A stretch of DNA of 64,000 nucleotides, taken from positions 930,001-994,000 of the forward strand of contig NZ_JADBED010000001.1 of assembly GCF_014873955.1 (NCBI RefSeq), in the 5' to 3' direction. The position numbers were made by a program, and so were the translations under genes. The notes beneath the pieces were generated by a model that did no database searches, was not told where the DNA came from, and saw only the letters and a program-made list of their open reading frames with translations. This document shows positions 7,603-14,888 of this stretch, in pieces (position 1 is the first letter of the stretch; each line of letters opens with the position of its first letter). This stretch comes from Nesterenkonia lutea (GTDB lineage: Bacteria > Actinomycetota > Actinomycetes > Actinomycetales > Micrococcaceae).

Positions 7603-10317
7603 TCAGCGGTGAGCGTTGGACTTACCGTCGTGACCAGTCCGAACTCGCTGGTTGGATTCCTCCCGAAGCTTGACACGTCGGGATCGGGCCCTCCTCAGAT
7701 CATCCCAGAAGTCTATTGCGGTGGGCTGCGTCCAGCGGTAGGGGCCGTAGCAGTTGAGAAGCTCAGCGAGATTCTCAGCAGCTTCGTACCATTCGTCTTC
7801 CTGGACGCGGCGCAGCTTGGGCAACAGCCAGGAGACCAGGAACGGCTCCAGGCGCTCTTTTTTGTAGGCGTCCAGGAGATCGACCTCTGCGAGCCATTGC
7901 GCGCGGGCTCTGTCCAGCGGCAGGTACTTCTTGAAGTAGTTCGGGTTGAGCGTATTCACGGTCGAATTGCTGACAACCATGTAGTAGGTATGAACCCCGA
8001 CGTCGACGGTTCTCACCGAAGTGGCGTAGTGCAGCATCTGCTGGAAGAAGTAGGAATCCTGCCCGACGGCACCTACGGGCTGAGTCAGACCCAGTGATTT
8101 CAACCAGTCCGTCCGTGCGATGACGGTCTGGATGCCCATGGGTCTGAACCGAAGCGCCTCCAGCGCGCGGGGAGGTACTGCTATGTTGCCCTCGGCGTCG
8201 AGATGATCCGCGAAGAGGCTCTGCAGCACCTCTGCGTAAGGCAACATGGTTCTGCGCTTGGCCCACTGGGACATGTTTCCAAGCACGAAATCGACACGGG
8301 GGTGCTCTTGGATCTGCTCGTAGAGCCGCGCGTATCCATTGTCGATCGCTTCGTTGTCCGGATCGAGATACGTGACATAGGGCGTCTGGGCCAGATCCAG
8401 GCCGGTGTTTCGCGGACGCGAGGCCGAGCCGGAGCCGCCGCGTGCGTGGTGAAAGGACGAGACGTTGGGGTAGTCATCGACCAGATCCTCGATGGTGTCG
8501 AGGGTGACCGGGTCGGTGGATCCGTCACTGACCAGCAGCACATGCATCTCCTCGAAGGCGCTTGACCGAAGAAGAGACGCGAAGGCCTTGTGTCGAAGAT
8601 GGGGCCCGTTGTTATAGATTGGAACCACTACGGTCAACTGCAGGTTCAGGTTCTGGGCCGTGCGTCGGATCGCCATTGACACCTCGTCAATGTCATCACC
8701 GGTTCCCAGCAGGTGCAGTGTGCGGCGCGAGCGACCCACGATGCGCTCACGGTGCCCGAAGCCATCGGCTACGTACACCCGTGTCTCGGAAAGTCGCTTC
8801 TGCATCGACTCAACGCCGGTGGCCACTGAGTCCTCAGGTCGCCACCAGGCAGTCAGCGCAAGGGAGCCCGTGTGTGCCTGGCTGTGAACGTGCCCCGGTT
8901 CGATCGGGTCGGCGTGCTTGGTGACCACAGGTGCTGACTGGTAGCTCAGGGCGGCGAGGTGGTCCGCGACGTAGGTCGGGGAGTAGTGGTGCTCAGCTGA
9001 GACGGGAATGAGCACGTCGTACTGACCATGCCTTTCGGACGCTTCGCGCCATGTCACTGTCTCTACGGCTCCCGCGGTCTGGGCGGCCATCTCCGCGAGC
9101 AGCGTGTCATCCTGCTCCTCGACGACAGCAAGTACCCTGTCGGGACTCCAGCTCGCGGACACTCCGGCGCGTTCCAGCATGCTGCGCAGGACATCGGAGG
9201 CGTGGTGGTCGTTGAAGACCTGTCGGATGCCGTCACTCTGGTTGCGTCTCAGGTCCTTGATCTCCAGGCTGTCCAGCATCGTGGCGACGTCTTCAGCCGA
9301 GTTGGCGACATGGATCTGAGGGTAGTAGGAGTTGATCCCCTGGTTGTACGTGGAGAGCACCATGGTTCCAGAAGCCTGCAGAGCTACCGCGCGAGGGTTG
9401 AATGCTGTTTGCGATCCGCTGATGCCATGGGCGACGACACCGATGTCGCTGAGTCGGTCAAGCTCTGCTCTGCGGAAGGCCGCCCATTCCTGCACGTAGG
9501 GCCACTGGCGGATCTGGAGGGGACGGTCGGGCCGGTGTCCCGGGCTGATCAGCAGGCCCGCACCCGACCCCGCGACTCCATCAAGGATCCATTCGAGGCT
9601 CTCTGCGACGTCGACCCCAAGCTTCGCGCCTCCGTCCTGAAAGTACGTGACGAGCGGATCCGTCATTCTCTGCGACCCTAGGGGTGAGCGATTCAGCGGG
9701 CTGATCGGCGAGGGAATCAGATTGATGTTGATGCTCCGCGGGGCGGCGCTCCGGTAGCGTTCCGCATTCTCCTCGGAGACGACGAAGATGTGGTCGCATC
9801 GTCCGGCGAGGGTCAGCTGTTCGGCACGTGGGGTGTCGGTGCCCAGATCCGCGAAGACCAGCGGGACTGAAAGCTCACGCGCCGCGTTGATGACCCTGCC
9901 ACGAGCCTTGTGTGACCGTACGCTGCGTGGGCCGAGCATGATGGCATGAGCATTCTGGACGCCAGGCGCCCAGTCAAACGGGTCGATCTCAGTGAGGACC
10001 GCGCTGCCTCGAAAAGAATGGATGAGCGAGCTGTCGCCGAACACTCCAACTGTCAGAGGAAGGGCCGGTTTGGAAACGCCGGGCTCGAGCGCAGGCAGAG
10101 CATCCAGTGCGCCGGCGAGTTCGGTCTCGAGGTTTGCCGCGCGAAGCCGACCACCGCGGAATGGTGAGGAGGCAGGAACTCCGAGGGCTCCCAGGGTGGG
10201 GTGATTGCGAAGAGTCTTGAGCGGGTCTGGTGTGGTGAGCAGCGAGTCCACCAGTTGACGCCCTGCAGCGATCTGTGAGCGCCGGTCGAATGGCGCACTG
10301 GGTCGACTTCCCCTCAC
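7603..10317 (-). CDS. Large twin-domain glycosyltransferase (copy 1)
   Basis: A 904-residue cytoplasmic protein with two glycosyltransferase parts. The N-terminal half ends in a segment resembling the CgeB/GT-B 'glycosyltransferase family protein' C-lobe, with QASGTMVLSTYNQG followed by NSYYPQIHVANSAEDV. From about residue 560 there is a GT-A family 2 domain: LTVVVPIYNNGPHLRHKAF, a nucleotide-binding DGS, GSASRPRNTGLD and the metal-binding DPD in YLDPDNEAID. The GTG start overlaps the stop of the upstream coiled-coil gene as GTGA, which argues for translational coupling and fixes the start. No membrane helices are seen. A close paralogue of 967 residues is encoded at 14.9-17.8 kb. Role inferred: adding two different sugars, or repeating units, to a surface polymer; donors are unknown. 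Confidence 0.8.
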   Translation of the reverse strand: MRGSRPSAPFDRRSQIAAGRQLVDSLLTTPDPLKTLRNHPTLGALGVPASSPFRGGRLRAANLETELAGALDALPALEPGVSKPALPLTVGVFGDSSLIHSFRGSAVLTEIDPFDWAPGVQNAHAIMLGPRSVRSHKARGRVINAARELSVPLVFADLGTDTPRAEQLTLAGRCDHIFVVSEENAERYRSAAPRSININLIPSPISPLNRSPLGSQRMTDPLVTYFQDGGAKLGVDVAESLEWILDGVAGSGAGLLISPGHRPDRPLQIRQWPYVQEWAAFRRAELDRLSDIGVVAHGISGSQTAFNPRAVALQASGTMVLSTYNQGINSYYPQIHVANSAEDVATMLDSLEIKDLRRNQSDGIRQVFNDHHASDVLRSMLERAGVSASWSPDRVLAVVEEQDDTLLAEMAAQTAGAVETVTWREASERHGQYDVLIPVSAEHHYSPTYVADHLAALSYQSAPVVTKHADPIEPGHVHSQAHTGSLALTAWWRPEDSVATGVESMQKRLSETRVYVADGFGHRERIVGRSRRTLHLLGTGDDIDEVSMAIRRTAQNLNLQLTVVVPIYNNGPHLRHKAFASLLRSSAFEEMHVLLVSDGSTDPVTLDTIEDLVDDYPNVSSFHHARGGSGSASRPRNTGLDLAQTPYVTYLDPDNEAIDNGYARLYEQIQEHPRVDFVLGNMSQWAKRRTMLPYAEVLQSLFADHLDAEGNIAVPPRALEALRFRPMGIQTVIARTDWLKSLGLTQPVGAVGQDSYFFQQMLHYATSVRTVDVGVHTYYMVVSNSTVNTLNPNYFKKYLPLDRARAQWLAEVDLLDAYKKERLEPFLVSWLLPKLRRVQEDEWYEAAENLAELLNCYGPYRWTQPTAIDFWDDLRRARSRRVKLREESNQRVRTGHDGKSNAHR

Positions 10318-10727
10318 GTCGAACGGCCTGCCTCGGGAGCTGAATCACTCGGCTGACCGCGAAGCCGCCGCTCCGCGAGTCTCAGAGCCTTTCGTGGGTT
10401 GCGAACGGTGAACTCCACACGTTTCCGGGTGCCGGCGAACCAACTCGTCGACGGAGAGCCGTCTTCACTTGCAGGAAGCGCGCGACCTTTGCCGCTCTTG
10501 GCGAGCCGATACTCCAGCTGACTCAGCCGTGACCGGATTTCGGCGAGGTCTGATTCCTGAGAGCGTTCGAGCTGGTTGTAGGCCCAGCTCAATTCCGCGA
10601 GAAGGGCCTTCTGCTGACGAAGCAACGCCGTGACGACTTCCTCAGGACGCAGTTCCGGGTCTGAGACCGGGCTGCTGGAGTGCTCCGGACTGACGTCGGA
10701 ACGTCCGTTTTCTGAGTCGGTGGTCAT
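10314..10727 (-). CDS. Small coiled-coil protein of the glycopolymer island
   Basis: A 137-residue protein that I do not recognise as a named family. Residues 1-28 are acidic and Ser-rich. About 30-80 form a long amphipathic helix with heptads (LLRQQKALLAELSWAYNQLE onward). The C-terminal part is strongly basic (RKRVEFTVRNPRKALRLAER). A GGAG ribosome site lies eight bases before ATG. Its stop overlaps the start of the large glycosyltransferase (GTGA), so the two proteins are probably made in fixed ratio and may bind each other, the coiled coil acting as a scaffold or length control and the basic end possibly touching the membrane. No catalytic motif is visible. Confidence 0.65.
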   Translation of the reverse strand: MTTDSENGRSDVSPEHSSSPVSDPELRPEEVVTALLRQQKALLAELSWAYNQLERSQESDLAEIRSRLSQLEYRLAKSGKGRALPASEDGSPSTSWFAGTRKRVEFTVRNPRKALRLAERRLRGQPSDSAPEAGRST

Positions 10728-10834
10728 CAGGCTCCTCGAGGGTCTTATTGGAGTGTTCTCGCTTCGGGCTCGTCGGCCGAGTCCGGGTCGGAGGCTATCA
10801 GCTCGAATTTCTCCTCCGACGAGTTCTTGCTCGT

Positions 10835-12070
10835 TCAGCGCCAGATGCCCCGGGTGTCGATGATCGTTGCGTCCCCGAGCTGCGTTGACGGTACTGCTTT
10901 GAACACGTCGTGGTCCACCAGCAGCACGATGACGTCGGCGGTCTCCAGGGCCTGGTCCAAGGCTGACAGGCTGAGATTGCTGAAGTCCCGCAACGCGGGG
11001 GGAAGCTCATCGACGTGGGGCTCGACGGCCAGAATCTTCGCCTGTGGCGCCCTAGCGGCGAGCTTCTGCGCGATGCGCAACGAGGGCGATTCACGCAGAT
11101 CGTCGATATTTGCCTTGAACGCAAGCCCCAGCAGGGCAACGGTCGGTGAATCACCCGCGGCCTCCATCGCCTGCTCGATGCGGCCCAGCACCCATTCGGG
11201 CTTGGCGTCGTTGGTCTGCCGGGCGGTGCGGATCAGGTTGGCCTGCTCCGGGGCGGCGTCGACGATGAACCAGGGATCCACCGCGATGCAGTGTCCGCCC
11301 ACGCCGGGACCGGGCTGGAGGATGTTCACCCGCGGGTGGTGATTGGCCAGCTCGATGAGCTCCCAGACGTTGATGCCCAGGCGGTCGCTGATGATGGAGA
11401 GCTCGTTGGCGAAGGCGATGTTCACGTCGCGGAAGCTGTTCTCGGTGAGCTTGGCCATTTCCGCGGTCCTGGCATCGGTGAGCAGAAACTCGCCCTTGCA
11501 GAACGCTGAATAGAGGTCCCGAGCTGCTTCGGCTGCTTCGCGGGTCAGTCCACCGATGATCCGGTCATTGGTGATCATCTCTTCCATGATCTTGCCCGGC
11601 AGCACCCGTTCGGGGCAGTGTGCGACCAGCAGGTCCTCTGTTGCGAGGTCCGGGCGCGCGGCGAGGATACGGGCGGCCATGTGTTCGGTGGCCCCGGGAG
11701 GAGAGGTGGACTCCAGGATGATCAGTTCTCCGCCGGTGAGCTTGGCGGCGATGCCGTCTGCGGCGGCCTCGATGTAGGAGAGGTCGGCGGAATGGGTGTC
11801 GGTGAAAGGCGTCGGGACGGCGACGATATACGCGTCCGCCACCGGGGTCTCGGTGGTGGCGGTGAGTGTTCCGGTGTTGACTGCGCGTTCCAGGACTTCG
11901 CGCAGTCCTGGTTCCACGAACGGGACCTCACCCTTGTTGACGGCGGAGACGTTGCGCTCGGAGACGTCCATGCCGATCGTCGTCACACCGTGATCTGCCA
12001 GTATGGCTGCGGTGGGCAGACCGATGTAGCCGAGCCCGATGACTGCGACTGTTGAAGATTTGCTGATCAC
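10835..12070 (-). CDS. wecC: UDP-N-acetyl-D-mannosamine dehydrogenase
   Basis: NAD-dependent four-electron oxidation of UDP-ManNAc to UDP-ManNAcA, a cytosolic step that supplies an uronic sugar for surface polymers. The Rossmann fold starts at VAVIGLGYIGLPTA. The middle has the family signature AELAKLTEN-like AEMAKLTENSFRDVNIAFANE split over helices, and the catalytic cysteine sits in GVGGHCIAVDPWF. The C-terminal UDP-binding domain has LGLAFKANIDDLRESPS. These features favour the WecC branch over UDP-glucose dehydrogenase, though exact substrate needs assay. GTG 12070 is chosen, giving 411 residues, close to the family length; a GTG 26 codons upstream would add only an Arg-rich tail. No wecB epimerase gene is in the window. 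It is transcribed away from the second acyltransferase gene. Confidence 0.87.
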   Translation of the reverse strand: MISKSSTVAVIGLGYIGLPTAAILADHGVTTIGMDVSERNVSAVNKGEVPFVEPGLREVLERAVNTGTLTATTETPVADAYIVAVPTPFTDTHSADLSYIEAAADGIAAKLTGGELIILESTSPPGATEHMAARILAARPDLATEDLLVAHCPERVLPGKIMEEMITNDRIIGGLTREAAEAARDLYSAFCKGEFLLTDARTAEMAKLTENSFRDVNIAFANELSIISDRLGINVWELIELANHHPRVNILQPGPGVGGHCIAVDPWFIVDAAPEQANLIRTARQTNDAKPEWVLGRIEQAMEAAGDSPTVALLGLAFKANIDDLRESPSLRIAQKLAARAPQAKILAVEPHVDELPPALRDFSNLSLSALDQALETADVIVLLVDHDVFKAVPSTQLGDATIIDTRGIWR

Positions 12071-12244
12071 GGCTGTTCGCTTTCTACGACGGCGAAGGGG
12101 TCTGTCAGCTGGCGAGTCTATCCCAGCGGGAATCCTGGGAGGCGACACCAGGACCCGCGCGCCGGATATGCGAAGTAGATGGCGGTACCCTGAGGGCTGT
12201 TGTCAGCTCAAAGTGGCCGTCCCCGATGCGTCTCCATGCGCAGG

Positions 12245-12268
12245 AAGTGATTCGCAAGTGATCACTTG
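12245..12268. promoter_or_regulatory. Palindromic operator candidate ahead of oafA-like copy 2
   Basis: CAAGTGATCACTTG at 12255-12268 is a perfect 14-base palindrome. An extra half-site AAGTGAT lies at 12245-12251, exactly 11 bases (one helical turn) before the matching half of the palindrome. The element sits in the 248-base divergent gap between wecC (minus) and the acyltransferase (plus), about 50 bases before the latter's start. The binding protein is unknown. Confidence 0.45.
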
Positions 12269-12318
12269 AATCTCGGGACAGGTTGCACCCCGGCGTCCAA
12301 GGAATATTCGCACCTCCT

Positions 12319-14508
12319 ATGTCCACACGCATCGAAACACCGCAGGCCATGCCCGCTTCAGCGCCCTCAGTTCCGGATACGGGCATTCGCGCCAACCGCA
12401 GCGGGCGATTCCAGCCCGAGATCCAGGGCCTGCGCGCGCTGGCTGTCTTGTTGGTGGTGATGTATCACTTCTGGCCAGATCATCTTTCCGGCGGGTATAT
12501 CGGCGTCGATGTGTTCTTCGTGATCTCGGGGTACTTGATCACGGCCCACCTGTTCAAGGAGGCCAACAGGACCGGCCGCATTCGGCTTGGCCAGTTCTGG
12601 GCGCGACGGATCCGGCGCCTGCTGCCGCTGAGCCTTCTGGTGCTCGGTCTGACGGCTGTGGCAGCCGTGATGGTACTGCCCAGCACTGAGTGGCAGGGAA
12701 CCCGCAGACAGGTCATGGCGTCGGCGCTGTACGTGCAGAACTGGATCCTCGCCGGTGACGCTATCGACTATTCCAAAGCGGATGAACAGGCCACAGCGGT
12801 GCAGCACTTTTGGTCCCTCTCTGTGGAGGAGCAGTTCTATGTGCTGTGGCCCGTCCTTCTGGCGGTTGCGCTGGCAGCTGCTTTGTCTGCTCACCGTCGC
12901 CGTGGACGCATCGGTGCGAGTGTCGAACCTCGGGTCCGGGTGCGTGCGATCTTCCTCTGGGTGATCGGGGTGCTTGGCGTTGCGTCCCTGGGTTTCTCGA
13001 TCTATTACACTGCGAATTCAGCCGCCCAGGCCTATTTCGTGACCCCGACACGCATCTGGGAGTTCGCACTCGGCGCGGTTCTGGCGCTGCTCCTGGGGGA
13101 CAGCCAATTCTCAGGGAGATGGGGCAATGTCTTGGGGTGGGTAGGTTTCGCGATGATCCTCGGTTCGGCCTACCTCTACAGCGACCTGACGCCCTTCCCT
13201 GGTTGGACTGCGCTGGTTCCCACGGTCGGTGCGACCCTGTTGATGGCCTGCGGAGGCAAAGGGCCGGGGACGGGGATCCATTGGTGGCTGTCGCAGCGTC
13301 CCGCCACGGCGATCGGGGACTGGTCCTATGCGATCTACCTCTGGCACTGGCCGGTGGTGATCTTCTCGCCCTATATCAGTGATGCTGCGCGTGACTGGTA
13401 CATCAAGGTGCTGTTGATCCTCGGCGTCGTCCTGCTGTCGGCGCTGACCACTCGGTTCTTCGAGACTCCGATCAGGCGTGCGAAGATCTTGGCACCGACC
13501 TGGCGCACCATGGTGGCGGCGGCCACCGGCATGGCGCTGGTTGTGGGAGTCGCGTACTACTCGGTGGAATATGCGGAACAGGAGTTCGTGGCCTCAGACC
13601 TCTCTGAGGACCATCCCTGCTACGGCTACCGTGCCCTTGCCAATCCCGACCAGTGCGGAGACCCGTTCGAAGGTACACAAGGTCTCATGCCCTCTGCGGC
13701 GGACGTTTCGGCGCAGTCGCAGAACTTGCCTTATCCCGACTGCCAGGCCGAGGCTGAGGATGAGGAGGTCGGGGAATGCTGGCTTGGGGCCGACCAGGCT
13801 CAGGCGGACGGGACCATCGCCGTGTTCGGCGATTCCCACGCGACCATGTGGCTGACCGCATTCGACGAGATCGCGCAGGACAACGGCAAGCGACTGCTCG
13901 TGATGACCAGGTCTGGCTGCACCCCTCACGCGAGCACTTCCGAGGATTCGGAGGACCTCTGCGGCGAGGCCAACTTGGAGATCCTTGAACGGGTGGCAGA
14001 GGACGACGACATCGAGACTGTCATCATCGCCGGCAGCCAGAAGATCGGTGGATTGAGCGCACCCGAGATTGAGGTAGACCTCCCAGAGTCTGATCTGGAG
14101 CTCGATGACACTGCCCGCAGCATGCTGACGCCTATTCAGTTCTGGTTGGAGGCTGAGAAAGAAGTGGTCGTCCTCGGTGAGACCCCGCGATTGAACGAGG
14201 AGAGCAACGAGGAGGAGACCCTCCCGGAATGCGTGGCGCTCAACGAAGATGACCTCTCCGCCTGCAACGACGATCTTGAGGACACCAGAGTCGGTCCACG
14301 CTGGCTCACGGAATCGGCAGAGGTCTTCGAGGGGGCCGAGGATTATCACTTCGTCCCAACGGAGGACCTTCTCTGCGAGGAGGACACCTGCTACGCCGTG
14401 CTCGGCGGTGCCATCACATATCGGGACAACAGTCACGTCTCGCTCAATTTCGTGCGTTCCGTGACGCCTGAGCTGGAGGATCGCATGGAAGATGCCATCC
14501 TCAACTGA
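12319..14508 (+). CDS. Acyltransferase-3 / SGNH hydrolase fusion, OafA type (copy 2)
   Basis: Paralogue of the gene at 4.1 kb, with near-identical stretches such as GVDVFFVISGYLITAHLF, FWARRIRRLLP, TAVQHFW and GDWSYAIYLWHWPVVIFSPY. It has the N-terminal acyltransferase-3 membrane domain and a C-terminal SGNH domain with GDSHATMW (Ser506) and RDNSH (Asp703, His706). ATG 12319 gives 729 residues and matches the N-terminus of copy 1 (both then reach the shared F-Q-P-E-Q-G-L-R-A-L-A block after a polar tail); a TTG 12 codons earlier is also open. Codon use is that of a normal high-GC gene, unlike copy 1. The gene converges on the second large glycosyltransferase across a 380-base gap. Likely role: O-acylation of a secreted or wall polymer; the two copies may act on different sugars. 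Confidence 0.9.
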   Translation: MSTRIETPQAMPASAPSVPDTGIRANRSGRFQPEIQGLRALAVLLVVMYHFWPDHLSGGYIGVDVFFVISGYLITAHLFKEANRTGRIRLGQFWARRIRRLLPLSLLVLGLTAVAAVMVLPSTEWQGTRRQVMASALYVQNWILAGDAIDYSKADEQATAVQHFWSLSVEEQFYVLWPVLLAVALAAALSAHRRRGRIGASVEPRVRVRAIFLWVIGVLGVASLGFSIYYTANSAAQAYFVTPTRIWEFALGAVLALLLGDSQFSGRWGNVLGWVGFAMILGSAYLYSDLTPFPGWTALVPTVGATLLMACGGKGPGTGIHWWLSQRPATAIGDWSYAIYLWHWPVVIFSPYISDAARDWYIKVLLILGVVLLSALTTRFFETPIRRAKILAPTWRTMVAAATGMALVVGVAYYSVEYAEQEFVASDLSEDHPCYGYRALANPDQCGDPFEGTQGLMPSAADVSAQSQNLPYPDCQAEAEDEEVGECWLGADQAQADGTIAVFGDSHATMWLTAFDEIAQDNGKRLLVMTRSGCTPHASTSEDSEDLCGEANLEILERVAEDDDIETVIIAGSQKIGGLSAPEIEVDLPESDLELDDTARSMLTPIQFWLEAEKEVVVLGETPRLNEESNEEETLPECVALNEDDLSACNDDLEDTRVGPRWLTESAEVFEGAEDYHFVPTEDLLCEEDTCYAVLGGAITYRDNSHVSLNFVRSVTPELEDRMEDAILN

Positions 14509-14888
14509 GTGAGAACGAGCTGCGGGAGGTTGCTCTGCAGCGTCCACATCAGTCTCAGCGTGCGCGGAACACGGATCTCGCAGGAGATCGGTGAGAGCCT
14601 CGACGGGTGTAGAGATCTTCCCGACCGTGAATCAGGGAGCAACCCCCTCGGCCTCCAGGATCGCAGAGGACAACAGCGCGACCGCGGATCAAAGCCAGAC
14701 GGCCGCGGGGCAGTCTGGGATGTCGTTCTCGCTCACGAATCTGTCGGGAGGTCTCTCAGTGGATCCCAGCGGCGACCTTCGGCTGCTGCGTCCGCCGAAT
14801 CCCACCGGGGAGGTTCAGGACGCCGAGCAGAGCCACACTCAGGAAGGGTCCTGGCCTCCAGCTGAAGCATCGCCCGGCCAGCTGGGCG
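14509..14888. other. 380-base gap without a supported gene
   Basis: This convergent gap holds open frames on the plus strand (up to about 112 codons), but none has a convincing ribosome site, a known motif or a signal peptide, and their composition is Ser/Gly/Pro-rich as in shadow frames. No clear terminator hairpin is seen. It could be the eroded remains of a gene lost when the acyltransferase/glycosyltransferase module was duplicated; copy 1 of the module has the TupA-like gene in the equivalent place. Confidence 0.4.
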
